Positions 24,401 through 34,311 of a stretch of DNA of 64,000 bases are shown here, one piece after another. How positions within the stretch are numbered: position 1 is the stretch's first letter; every line of letters starts with the position of its first letter. The stretch covers positions 1,170,943 to 1,234,942 of the forward strand of contig ML133386.1 of the NCBI GenBank assembly GCA_003864495.1, read 5' to 3'. A program made the translations under genes and the position numbers. The notes beneath the pieces were generated by a model that worked only from the letters and a program-made list of their open reading frames with translations, made no database searches and was not told the DNA's origin. Source of the stretch: Nemopilema nomurai (lineage: Eukaryota > Cnidaria > Scyphozoa > Rhizostomeae > Rhizostomatidae).

Positions 24401-25944
24401 TATGAGGATGGTGAATGTCTTTGCTTTTCATCCTTGCCAAAATGACGAGTAATGGGAAAGGCTAAGGATGGTGTTTAACGTGGCTTGTAATCAAAATGGT
24501 GCCCCTTACCCGCCTGCACCCAATTGGTTAGATTCAAATGTAGAAATCAATGTTCTTGTTGTCTCTATGCAACGAAAGCCCAAAACACTCTATTCGATTT
24601 CTAGGCATCCAATTAATCTAATCCCTGAAGCTCCAGCTTTTTGTAGAGTTCAATTTGACATCAAGTTTCTGTTTTGTCACCGAATTTGAAGCTGGTTCCA
24701 AAATTCCTCTCATGTACGGTTTTAATAGCCTCAAGGCTGTAACGGCAGAACACAGGGGAGATTCGTTGCAAGAGGAACAGTTCTCATACTTCCAACTTTC
24801 TCTTTTCTCGTAGCAGTCAGTCGATTTAATCTTTCAGCCAAACTTAATTGATCAAAAACGGCTAATCACTGATCGGTTGCTATTAGTTCTTTCCTTCAAT
24901 TATTCTCAAGTATCCTAAATTTTTCTCAAATTTTCTCAATTTTGGATTGATGTCTTTGATGTGATATTGATATGTGATATCAAAGCTGTTTATGCTTTTT
25001 AGGTATGCCCTTGTTGGCTTTGATGGCCTAGGCCACCGGTCCAAGCCATTTGTACAGACTGGTCGCGGGGCAGCACCCGGCGACATCGACGACCTCATTG
25101 CAGCAGTTAACAATCTTGAGTGCAGAAACCCCCGGCGAACCGCGAGCGGATTGATGGCTTTGCAATTCGCGGCCAACCTGGCATTCAGAGCTTCTTCGAC
25201 GAAGATTTTTGTTATTCTCGATACCTTAGCCGTGTACTCGGGAGCCTTAAAGGAACTGATACAGACTAACAAGCTGCTAAATGGAAAGGGCATTATTCTA
25301 AATTCGATCAACAACTACAGATTTAGAAAACGTAAGTTGCCAGCAACACAACCTGATTGGTCTTGTTTCTGCTAATTGCAATACAACCTGATTGGTCTTT
25401 TTTCTGCTAATTGCAATACAACCTGATTGGCCTTTTTTCTGCTAATTGCAACACAACCTGATTGGTCTTTTATCTGCTAATTGCAACACAACCTGATTGG
25501 CCTTTTATCTGCAAATTGCAACACAACCTGATTGGTCATAAACCTTGTATATTATAATTGTAAGAAGTCAGTAAGTGTGTTTTTCTTTCTTGTCGGTGTC
25601 CACGTGATTAGCAAGGTTGTTTTGTGTTTTCAGATGTAATTGGAAAAGACTCCTTCAACACTCGCTACCATCTTAAGATCCCTAATGGCGAAGTTCTGCG
25701 CATGCTCACTATTCATACTGCAGATGACTATGTGCCGTTGGTAAAAGAGTCACGTGGAGGCGTCATGGCACTGAAGAGCTTGACCTCTTTCAATGAAAAA
25801 TGGATGAAGGCTTTCCCGATAAGCTTCAAGAGAATGATTGTGAAACAGTTGCAAAACGACGCCGCACAGTGCAAGTCCTGCAGCTGTGTTCTTCGTTCCG
25901 ATGGCTTTAGAGAAGAGAAGTGCACGCGGTCACGCAACTGCTAG
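1181..25944 (+). CDS. Apolipophorin/apoB-like large lipid transfer protein, 5'-partial
   Basis: This secreted protein would carry neutral lipid and phospholipid in extracellular fluid, as insect apolipophorin and vertebrate apoB do. I read 30 exons: 1181-1259, 1576-1727, 2243-2482, 4059-4205, 4682-4824, 5318-5576, 6668-6833, 7251-7349, 7705-8162, 8467-8570, 9082-9404, 9575-9921, 10267-10449, 11063-11129, 11267-11613, 11964-12465, 12662-12923, 13184-13539, 14196-14385, 15041-17372, 17632-18589, 18802-19944, 20090-20513, 20828-21027, 21303-21498, 21773-21989, 22467-22636, 22986-23160, 25003-25331, 25634-25944. Together they give about 3,625 residues, between insect apolipophorin and human apoB in size. 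Every junction is phase-consistent except 4824/5318. Domain order is lipid-transfer N-terminus, DUF1943-type beta-sheets, helical belt, vWD, vWA-like. The ATG exon is missing. The donor at 13540 is the least certain one; the frame stays open to about 13627. Confidence 0.88.
5225..5368. repeat. 80-bp-offset tandem duplication of a splice acceptor and exon start
   Basis: Bases 5225-5288 and 5305-5368 are about 80% identical and 80 bp apart. Both contain a pyrimidine tract, a CAG acceptor and the first 40 or so coding bases of apolipophorin exon 6 (5318-5576). The downstream copy is the one that leads into the open exon; the upstream copy meets stops in all frames. Confidence 0.8.
6171..6352. 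repeat. Dispersed intronic repeat, copy A
   Basis: This stretch matches 8664-8818 closely. The shared core runs from CTCCTCGGTTAGTTCTCAG through TTTTCCTTTAAAGCACCTG to GTTATTGCGCTGTAGTG, with a few indels. Both copies lie in introns of the apolipophorin gene in the same orientation. No coding capacity is seen. Confidence 0.8.
6955..7190. repeat. CT microsatellite with flanking 18-bp repeats
   Basis: A pure (CT)n tract covers about 7010-7094 and continues as an imperfect tract with TCTCGATC interruptions to about 7190. It is preceded by three copies of an 18-bp unit reading CATTTCCATTCCCTAT. It is intronic. Its Ser-Leu open frames are artefacts of the repeat. Confidence 0.95.
8664..8818. repeat. 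Dispersed intronic repeat, copy B
   Basis: Second copy of the element at 6171-6352, about 2.5 kb downstream in another intron. It lacks some bases in its 5' part relative to copy A. A poly-C run of about 17 bases lies just upstream (near 8612-8629). Confidence 0.8.
9342..9353 (+). other. Furin-type cleavage site RTKR in the apolipophorin
   Basis: Codons CGC ACA AAG AGA give R-T-K-R at about residue 707 of the model, between Lys-rich residues and NAGTESFW. Insect apolipophorin precursor is cut by furin at an RxRR site near residue 720 to give apoLp-II and apoLp-I. The position here, just after the lipid-transfer domain, is what that processing would need. Cleavage itself is inferred. Confidence 0.6.
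9575..14385 (+). CDS. Open beta-sheet modules (DUF1943-like and following), exons 12-19
   Basis: These exons code alternating hydrophobic/polar strands typical of the DUF1943 and later beta-sheet layers of large lipid transfer proteins. Exon 9575-9921 starts VNMKESHPQIDLTFSVFGN and includes GMPLNFDVNSSAIL, close to the family's pattern of a PT-x-LG-x-PL strand. Exons 11063-11129 and 11267-11613 carry a cysteine pair in the context LSLCTDE then FGVDACSEL, as seen in DUF1943. Exons 11964-12465 and 12662-12923 continue with amphipathic strands and several N-glycosylation sequons. Exon 13184-13539 may extend to about 13627. Introns here hold the 86-bp tandem repeat (10648-10990). Confidence 0.75.
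10648..10990. repeat. 86-bp tandem repeat, four copies
   Basis: Units start near 10651, 10737, 10823 and 10909, nearly identical, with a unit opening GAGGTTTGATGCGGTTTGAA. The array lies in the apolipophorin intron between exons 10267-10449 and 11063-11129. Minus-strand open frames that begin METSKFTNK are produced by the repeat because 86 is not a multiple of three and no frame meets a stop. Confidence 0.95.
15041..20513 (+). CDS. Helical lipid-binding belt of the apolipophorin, exons 20-23
   Basis: Four long exons (15041-17372, 17632-18589, 18802-19944, 20090-20513) code about 1,620 residues, nearly half of the protein. The first quarter is still beta-rich (FDVLFGKQEEYVITLRY). From about 15,550 onward the protein becomes a long run of amphipathic helices rich in Leu, Lys, Glu and Arg with many Asn-x-Ser/Thr sequons. 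This matches the alternating alpha/beta belts of apoB and apolipophorin that wrap the lipid core. The first exon of 2,332 nt is by far the largest of the gene. No catalytic motif is visible. The region has low sequence conservation in the family, so only its position and composition support the call. Confidence 0.75.
20828..22636 (+). CDS. von Willebrand factor type D domain plus Cys-rich C8-like segment
   Basis: Exons 20828-21027, 21303-21498 and 21773-21989 form a vWD domain. They read FFNNHIFSYDGGYLYLPTVQ, then a conserved GPCMYLLARD strand, then GLFGTNNVESADELRLPNGK and a SWEI segment before the first C8-type cysteine. A second Cys-rich exon (22467-22636) adds CRQEASMCSK, VYCPIAV and EECG. 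vWD domains close the C-terminus of vitellogenin, apolipophorin and many secreted multimeric proteins. Spacing of the G-x-x-G-x-N element and the cysteines is typical. This is one of the strongest domain calls in the window. Confidence 0.88.
22986..25944 (+). CDS. C-terminal vWA-like domain and Cys-containing tail
   Basis: Exon 22986-23160 gives PVDFVFVVRESAQTTKALKN, the first strand and helix of a von Willebrand A fold. Exon 25003-25331 continues RYALVGFDGLG, a GDIDDLIAAVNNL helix, a TASGLMALQFAA helix, TKIFVILDT and a further strand with IILNSINNY. The metal-site motif DxSxS is replaced by V-R-E-S, so classical MIDAS metal binding is unlikely. The last exon (25634-25944) adds a tail with a C-x2-C-x-C cluster and a terminal cysteine before TAG at 25942. 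Two minisatellites sit in the introns that split this domain. Most apolipophorins I know of end at vWD, so this extension is notable. Confidence 0.75.
23611..24306. repeat. 22-bp GC-rich minisatellite, about 31 copies
   Basis: The unit is about GTGAAACTCAACTCAACCCG followed by GG, so each copy carries a CCCGGG palindrome. Variants are CAACTAAACC for CAACTCAACC, GTTAAAC in the first copies, and single-base losses in the C or G run. It fills much of the intron that splits the vWA-like domain. Confidence 0.97.
25343..25537. repeat. 35-bp minisatellite, about 5.5 copies
   Basis: The unit contains ACAACCTGATTGGTC, then a T-rich part and CTGCTAATTGCA. Each copy carries ATTGG, the reverse of a CCAAT box. 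It starts about 12 bases after the donor at 25332, in the last intron of the apolipophorin gene. Confidence 0.93.
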
Positions 25945-28458
25945 CCAATAGGATTCGTCGCGGCGCCTTACTGACTTCATTCTACATTTAATGCCCATGT
26001 ACCTGTTATAAACTTAGTTTTGAAACGTTTTTTCTCAGTATGTTCTGTACTTGACCAAGTTTTTAAATATCCAGCCATTTGTTTCTTATTGGTTTCTTAT
26101 AGTTTCGCACTCTTTATAAAAACGCAACAATTGAAAAAAATAGGAAGAAGCCGCCAGCAGCGTGGTTGGATGCACATGCGCAGTAAGGACCAGTGCTGGT
26201 TATACTAGGCCAGAAAAATGAACAAAGTTACAGGAGTAGGTGACAGGCCACTTAGAAAGCCTGTTTTGATGTGCTATGTTACGTATACCCATGCCTGGGT
26301 TTTGGATGGAGAAGGTGCCATGACTGTTGTCGTCATTGTTGTGCAGGTGCTTATATCAATTACCAGATTCAATTACCAGATTTTCCCATAGGGTTTCTGG
26401 TGTGTAGGATGTAAAGTTATGTTCCACAGTGAGCGATTTAGCCTGTAAAAAATGTTACAGTCGCAATCCTGGCAAAGTAGCGAACCCTTCCCATGTCCAT
26501 GCTTTCCGTGGTATTTGGAAATGCAGTCCCAAAGCTATGTGCATGGAGCTGAGCAATTTGATTCCTACCGTAACTAACCGTCTTTGAAGCCACTGCTCAT
26601 CAAAGTTTCAACAATGCTTTAAGAACGTGATTCAACTACCTAGTTATCCTAGACGGCCTAGTGAAGCAGGAAATGGTTGAATTTCCATTGCAAACAAACG
26701 CTTCTTAGAAACAGGAAGTACTTCCTTACGTCACATGACCAGGGCGAAGTGAAAACGGGCGAAACAGAAACTGCTTGTAGGCGACGAGGGACCATCGAGT
26801 CCAAGGAAGTTCTGGCAGCAGATCTGGAGACGTTCATGGCCAATGGCGATCCCCAAGGCAGCAAGTATGTAGCCATTTATAAACTCACTGTTTAGTCCGG
26901 CAATAACCAGCCGTTTTTTAGCTGTGTTGTGTTTCACTGGAAAGGTGTCCCCTCCTTTCCTGAGCCCGACATAGAGATGTAAAGGTTTTCTTCTGCCGCT
27001 GCTGCAACATGATGTCGTCGCAGTCATAGTTTATATTTTATAGCCATAGCTTATAGTTAAAGTTTATAGCCAAAGTTTAAAGTTTATAGTTTATAGCCAT
27101 AGTTTATAGCCATAGTTTAAAGTTATAGTTTATAGCCATAGTTTATAGTTTATAGCCATAGTTTAAAGTTTATAGCCATAGTTTAAAGTTAAAGTTTATA
27201 GCCATAGTTTAAAGTTTATAGTTTATAGCCATAGTTTTAAGTTTATAGCCATAGTTTAAAGTTATAGTTTATATCCATAGTTTATAGTTTATAGTTTATA
27301 GCCATAGTTTAAAGTTTATAGCCATAGTTTAAAGTTATAGTTTATAGCCATAGTTTATAGTTTATAGTTTATAGCCATAGTTTAAAGTTTATAGCCATAG
27401 TTTAAAGTTATAGTTTATAGCCATAGTTTATAGTTTATAGTTTATAGCCATAGTTTAAAGTTTATAGCCATAGTTTATAGCCATAGTTTATAGCCATAGT
27501 TTATAGCGTGAAAAGTCAACCAACAGCATTCAGTTCGGATCTGGTGATAGCAGCCTGTACATTTTATCAGCCTCGCAGCTTTTGTTCGACTTCCTTGAAT
27601 GTCTGCAGCTGGAGACTGGCCCCTTTATAAAGTTGGCTTTCCTCTTGCCCAATTTTTGCGAATCGTGTTTTTGCGGAAGTACAGCACTGAAACCTAACCG
27701 ATTACAGTTACACCTAGATCTCTTAGAAGTTGAAGTTAGCATTTCCTTAATTTTAAAAATATTGCTTCAAAGAAGGTCTCAGCCTGTAGGCAGCGAAAAG
27801 AGTAATAAAATGTCAGATGCTGTGAAATAGGGTAAACCCCTTAGGATGTCGTGTTCCCCCAATATTTTTTCAGATGGTGTTCCCTCGTACGCTTCTTGGC
27901 CTTAGCGACAATCTGAAGAAGCGTCCAAGAGCTTTTCGCTGTTCGGCACTAGCAAAGATGGTTTTTCAGTTCAGCATTTAATGACCTAAAATGACTTTGT
28001 TGCACCAAGAAACGCTTGTTTTCAAGGAATATTGGACCATTGCACGCGTGTGTGGTTGCGTTTAGATCCTCGTTACTATTCAATTTCGGCGTGGGAGCCT
28101 CGAAACGGCCTCGAAAAAGGCTAATCAAGTTTGATAATTAGTTCTGGCAACAGCTTAATGGACTTTTAATCGGGCAATATTGACCTTGATTATTTCATAA
28201 TTAACAACGCATCGTTGCCGTGGTGTTACAACTAAACCTAGGCACTGTTCCCCGTTATTTTGCTTCATGATGTCAGCCTGTCAATCATATTGAGCCTCCC
28301 TTGTACTTCTCGCCAGCTACCATCTTGTAACGAATTTCGTAACATCTCTTTAACTTAATCCACTGTTCACGTCTTCTTTATTTTTCGCGAACAGATAAGC
28401 AGTTTTTTGACGATATTCTGAATTAATTGGCCACCGTAAGTCGACTTATCCCGCAACG
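25945..28458. other. Intergenic region between apolipophorin and C2 gene
   Basis: No supported gene. At 26679-26895 on the + strand an open frame includes GTIESKEVLAADLETFMANG, which looks protein-like and could be a mobile-element relic or an unplaced exon; I do not recognise it. A TATAG-rich minisatellite occupies 27022-27506. Confidence 0.5.
27022..27506. repeat. AT-rich minisatellite of TTTATAGCCATAG units
   Basis: An irregular array of short modules AGTTTATAGCCAT, AGTTTAAAGT and AGTTTATAGT in mixed order covers about 485 bases. It is intergenic and has no coding capacity. Confidence 0.93.
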
Positions 28459-31228
28459 ATGGAAGTGCCGCTTTTCACGGAGTAAATCAGTATTGAAGCA
28501 TACAGTTTAGTCAAATGAATTGAGTAGTTGCTAACTTGTGACACTAACAGCATTGAGTTGAATTCCATTTCAGTCATAATTGTTGGCTGCTTGACCCTGG
28601 TATTATTCATTGTGATCCTGGGCTACTTGATATACAAAGGCTGGGGCGTTTGGACCAATCGAAAGAGACGATGTAAGTACCACGTGATAGCTGAAAAATA
28701 CCCTGCAAAACCATCTTCATCGAGACGCACATCCCCAAAGTTCTCAATTACTTTTCCGACTATGCCAGTTTTCCTTCAACTCGCTAGCAAGGAGTCATCA
28801 TACCATGACCTTCACAAGCAAAAAAAGAACGAGGCAGAACTAGAGGACGAAAACCACAGTCAATGGCAGCATAGACGAAATCGAAGAGTGCACTCTGAGT
28901 CTGACATTACGATGCTACAGAGTCCTGTCGGCGGCGATAGGAGGCATGAGACAGCCCGGCGTGCCAAGAGCGAAGTGGAAGTCAGGGCGAGGCCGAGGAA
29001 GGTCACTTCTCAATCTGCGCTGCGTGTTGTCTCAGAAGTGAGCGGTGAGCTAGAGTACACGACTCTGTTCCACAGCGCTAAGAACATGCTAGAAGTCAAT
29101 ATCATCCAGGTTATCGACGTTTCCGAGATCATGCCGGAACTTTTCAGCGACAGATGTGAAGTAGTAGGGGCTGACATGGTAGCACCAAGCGGCCAGCCAT
29201 ACTTGGTTCGGCATGAAAATGGGACACTGACTTTCAGCGACTTGAGCCAGCTTGGAATGGCGGTTGAGGTTATGAGGTATCCTAGAAAAGAACATGTTGG
29301 CACTACAGACTATAAATTTGGGCTGCAAAACCCAACGTTTGACGAGTCATTTATGGTAGTTTGCCAAACCTCGCAGCAGTTCTCGAAGACGCTCCTTAGA
29401 CTTCAAGTTCTGTTGAGGTATGGCCGCCATCCACAAATGCCAGTGATCCTTGGTGAATCAGTGCTAGCCTTACGTCATTGCCAGCAGGATTCCCTAAACA
29501 CGTTCAGGTGCCATTTGAAGCACCCCATGAATGAAAAAGATCTGGAGGTAATGCAATGCGTTTTGTCTGCTCTGCACAACTATTATTTATTTGAGTAATG
29601 TGGGGAATTCTCTTCTTTAGTCCTGTGCCCAATAGAACTCCCAGTGACACTAAATAAAACTCACATAATTTTGATGTAAATTTCCAAGTCTATCCAAGCT
29701 TATTCTACTACAACTACGATTTGTGCGTATATATATACGTTTACGATAGAAATTTCTCGAATGCTGAATCATAATTACTAGAATATAAAATTAGCAACGA
29801 TTACGTAATGAAATAATTTCCAGATCATTCCAGAGCAACCGGCTAACAATGAGACTGTAACGAAAACGAGGTTATAACAACAACTTCATGCTGATAGGCC
29901 TAAGCTAGAACGTTCTCGAATGTCCAATGCTAACGATACCCAAATTAAACATAAACGCATTACTAAGCGAATTGCAACGACTGTTTGAATTGCCTAGAAC
30001 TATGTGGAATGTTCTAGAACACAAAATAAGTACTATAATTGTTATAGATTTCCCAACAGTAAATGCCAAACACGAGGCTGCCCTTTGTATTTTCCATACT
30101 TATGTGTTACTCTAAACCGAGCTGACGATAGGCGGAGACTTTTAGGCCATGGGCCAACAGCAAATTCCTTCCATCACCCTTACCCCTGCAATGGTATTTT
30201 CTCGGAACCGGGTTCGGGATTGTAAACATTTGCTAAATGCTGCTTTATAACTTTCTTGCTTGCTGTTTTGGAAAGCCTAAAACTGCACTTTGGAATATTT
30301 CAACAACTTTTGTCATGCCGAAAAGTTTTCACCATTCCTTTTCATTCATATGCGCGCCAATTTGAAATTGCCTTACCAGCCAACTGGACTGGGAGCTCGT
30401 ATTCTTCCGCGTTCAGTTTTCCCAGCTGACTATTATGCCACTCTACTTATTGCCCATACACAATGAATGCAATGCTATAGCGCCCTTTAATTTTGTTTCC
30501 TCGTTTACCGGTTTGCCCGTCAGTATAGTATGTAATATTATTCTTTGATTATTTTCCAGTCATCTTTGGAAGAGCAGACCGAAACTGGCCAATTAACTGT
30601 GTCCGTGCGCTACCAGCTTTTGCGTTCAATACTTTCCGTTCGCATTGTGGACGCATCTTTCACGAAGCTCGCCATCCAGCAGCCAAGTAAGTTGTTTCCT
30701 TCACGTGTTGCCATTTGCCTGGTTGTATTGTTTTCGTCTAGATTTCTGCATGGGTGACCTGACTCCATTAATCGTGGCCCAATGCCTAACAACCCCTAGT
30801 GCTCTTGCTACTTCCATGCGACTTCAGGTGTTTGAAAATAAAAACTTCGCTTTGTTATTCGCTACATTCAATTACCTGGCATCATTTGCTGCTTCTATAT
30901 TGTAGATATCTCTTTCAAAATTGGAGTCTATTTTGCTGGCCAGCAAGTTTATAGACAGGTCACAGACGTTATCAAGAGAAGAGCCAACCCGCAGATTAGC
31001 AGGTCTTTCGACTTTGGTGTTCCTTTAGAAAATCTGTCAGAAACGGGACTATTAATCGAGGTGAGAAGTCACTCGGCAGTGCAAAGAAATTCAGTTGGCT
31101 ATGTGCACATTGCCTCCGCCGCAAGAAAGCCTGCGTGTGACTATTGGAAGAAAGTTATCGCCTTCGCCGAATTTAATTCTGAATGTATTTTAGATATTGT
31201 AGCTGATAAACCAACCAAAATTTGCTAA
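28459..31228 (+). CDS. Synaptotagmin-like tandem C2 membrane protein, divergent
   Basis: Exons 28551-29547, 30560-30686 and 30906-31228 (TAA) are phase-consistent. They code a transmembrane helix (VIIVGCLTLVLFIVILGYLI), a basic stop-transfer RKRR, a linker of about 110 residues rich in Arg, Ser and Glu, and two C2-like domains. The first runs from ELEYTTLFHSAKNMLEVNII to GESVLALRHC. The second spans GQLTVSVRYQLLRSILSVRI to the C-terminus. The topology is that of synaptotagmins, which tether membranes for exocytosis. The acidic calcium-binding loops are not seen, so binding is likely calcium-independent, as in synaptotagmin-14/16-type proteins. A possible start is 28459-28481 (MEVPLFT), joined in phase across a 69-bp intron to 28551, giving 489 residues. 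That intron is short for this locus. An acceptor at 28574 with an unseen upstream exon is the alternative. Confidence 0.72.
29654..29659 (+). terminator. Possible intronic polyadenylation signal (AATAAA)
   Basis: An AATAAA lies about 55 bases after the in-frame TAA (29596-29598) reached by reading through the donor at 29548. Use of it would give a membrane protein with only the first C2 domain. No transcript evidence. Confidence 0.25.
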
Positions 31229-34200
31229 CAGCAAGAGTTCGCCAAATTTGACTATTTCCCTTAGAAGCACACACAGCTTGCGAAGTAAAACTGTTCAAAA
31301 GCCGTACCACGAGTCAATAAGAGTTTTTCTCGCAAATTACGCGTGAGTCTAAATTGGCTTTTGTTCAAATTAAAAGCGGAATGGATGATGAAACTTTTTT
31401 TCTAGTGTACTCGAAATCCTATTTCATGGCTTAGTTTTGTACTTCATTAACAGTCAGGTAGTTATTTGCAATAACTAATACATTATGTAAACGTTCAGCA
31501 AAATCGGACGCATTCACCACACACTGTAATTGCATGAGGTCTGAAATTATGGATAAATTCCTCACCAACTTCAAAGATAGTGGAGTCAAAGCCAAGTGCA
31601 ATGACTACCAAAAGATGCTGTTCAAAGCCCCAGATCACGCAGGACCATGACAAAAATTCAATCTATTTTCACTAAATTCAAATAGGTTTGTCACATACCC
31701 GTTGCTTCTAGGGTGTGACAAACTTTGTGACACTCAGATGCGTTAGGGATCTATCGTGTCATAGGCAATTTTGCGTTTAATCATCCAGGATATTCATGAT
31801 ATCACATATCCCATTCTTGCTCATATGATCTTACACACGTGATCTAACACACATGATGTTACACACATTATCTTACACATTTTATCTTACACACGTGATT
31901 TTACACTAGTGATCTTATACACGTGATCTTACATACCGCATGATCTTACACACATGATCTTACACACGTGATCTTACACACATGGTGCTCCTCCAGGCTG
32001 CTAAGAATCAAGTTTGGTGTAACAGAGAATATTTGGAATTGATCTTTCAAGAGTCGCCAGAAATTCTGGGGCACCGTCAGTTCTGTAGAGCGTACACTCA
32101 CAACAAATTTTTGCTGGTGCCCCTGATATCAAATCCAAAACAATGCACCCCCCTCAAATTTTCTGTGGATCCGCTCCTGCCGTAAAGTGACTGGCTAACT
32201 GCCTAAAATTTCATTAATTGGTTAATGAGAAGTAAAAGATGTAAAGTTGCAGTGTTTTTCATTTAGCATTTTTAGTAAAAAGGTTTCAAAAGAAGAATTT
32301 GTCTATTGTTGTGTTTTAATGCCTATATTTTGAATGTCATAACAATAAGATTATCAAAATGGGCGTTGCCTACAATTACATTAGATAACCATGGGTGTGG
32401 TACAATTCTAAGAACAAGGGCAACGCTCTTAAGCACCCCTCAGATTTGCTGCCAAATCCACCACTGGCTTTGAGCCAAATGACATATCGTGACGCATAGG
32501 GTGCCTAAATACCGCGGAAAGCGAGCACGATGACTTTTTGAAAGGAAACATGGGAAATTGCCCAGTTGAGGTGGTTCATGCTCGTGTCCTTTTAGGAATA
32601 CGGCTATGGTGACAGACTTTTGGAGCTCAGAGGAACTGATACCCAATCCTTGTTGAGGACCTCAGCCTCCTCTCTTTCAACTTGAAGAGTTGAAAGTTAT
32701 TAAGACTCTGTTTACACGAGAACTGTTGGAACCGTTCCACTTTGGCAGCCACTTAGGGAGAGCCGTTCTCTATTGGCTCCGCTGCAGAGGTAGTTCCATT
32801 TGGCTCCCGTGTAGACGGCTTGGAACCGAGCCAAATGAGAACGGTTAGGAAACTGGGGTATTCCTGCAAAGGTATGGAGCTTAATAAAATATGATCTCTA
32901 AAACAGTTGTAGGTTTGTTGCTGCTTGTTGAAAATCAAAATTGTTTATTTTCAGTTTGATATTTGACGATGGATCGAGTTAAGAAAACTCTGGTATCTTT
33001 TTTCCAATGTTTGTTTTGGTGGCAAAAGTCCTAATTGCGTCTTGTTCTGGGTTCTCCAGGGCATGTTACTCACCCTTGAAACAATGCCTAAATTCACCTT
33101 GTAACAAAACTATTTAGAATTGCATGCAATGAGTCACTGTCTTCGGTGTCCAGTAAGGCAAAAATGCGTCTTGGATGGTGTCAATTACATTTCAGTGTTT
33201 CTTCAGAGCCAGATGTTTTGCCAATTGGATCTTATTTGACCATCAGCATCTTGAATTAGCAACTGACCTGCTTTTGGCTTGTTTGTGTTGAGTGTCTTCT
33301 GTCAAATAACGCATCCTTTGCGTGCGCAACAAACATACCTGCATTTCTTTGTAAGCAACCAACTCGTAAGAAACTACCTCACCTTACCCCTCTCACCTTA
33401 CCCCACGCCCCAAGAACAGTTTTCTCCAGGCTTTACCTTTTGAAGAACTGAAACAGCATTGCTCGTGCGGTGGATTGATTGTACAACCCGACAGAGTCGT
33501 GCCGAGACCTGCACACCTCTTGGCTTTCACATTTTATGAATTTTCCCGACCCAATTGCCTACTACCTCTAGGACGAAAGCAAGAGCATTCAATTTGATCA
33601 TATCCATCCTAGAATCATTATTTAGAATTTCTCGCTACTAACCTAACTAATTTAAGGGAGAATGTAATTGAAATACTTTTGTTGATTTTTGGAACCTTAA
33701 TGCGCGGTCAAGCTCATAATTTAACTTTGTCATAACACGCAAAGGTGAATATGGTCTGATTTCCTTGATCAAGCGTAGAATCACCAACCTATTGATTTGA
33801 TTTGCCAGGGTCGTTTGTGATTCGCTGTTACCCGTCACCGGCCATAGGTTGGTGTGAGATTTGAAGCGAAAACCAGGAGACAACTCGACCTAGGCCGATT
33901 CCCCAAGGGCCCTTATCTATTACGAAAAAAAGGAGTGTCTAGCGAAGAAAATCAATTGAAGAATATGAATCGGAATTAACCCCTATTGCAGTGGCTGATC
34001 ACTGATCTGCGGGTGGAGAAGTAAACAAATCATCGAGTTGACAAATTGCAGGCGGGCGATTCAATAGACACTCAATGAATTTGACAGGCGCCTATCTGCA
34101 GTGCAGCTACCTGTCTTGCTTCACTAATTTGGTTACTGCTTATCGAAGCTCAATGGAATTTTCCAACTGCTATGCACTAGTCTTTGTTTCGAAGCCATGA

Positions 34201-34311
34201 CAAAATAGCATGGTCTTGAGCAATTTTCTTGGAGCTAGGATATAGATTGCAAACTTGGATTCAGTTATGAAGTGCAAAGAAGAAACTTAATCGATTTTAG
34301 ACAACTTTGCA
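31229..34311. other. Intergenic region between C2 gene and thioredoxin-tail gene
   Basis: No supported coding region. It holds a TTACACACGTGATC array (31823-31984) and a partly palindromic stretch near 32705-32850 (TTTACACGAGAACTG against a reversed CCCGTGTAGACGG) that may be a decayed non-autonomous DNA element. An open frame at about 31982-32185 directly follows the array and has no recognisable motif. Confidence 0.55.
31823..31984. repeat. TTACACACGTGATC short tandem array
   Basis: About ten imperfect units of 14-16 bp, ATCTTACACACGTG or ATCTTACACACATG. Several copies carry the E-box CACGTG. The array lies about 0.6 kb after the C2 gene stop and 2.3 kb before the thioredoxin-tail gene. 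Confidence 0.85.
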
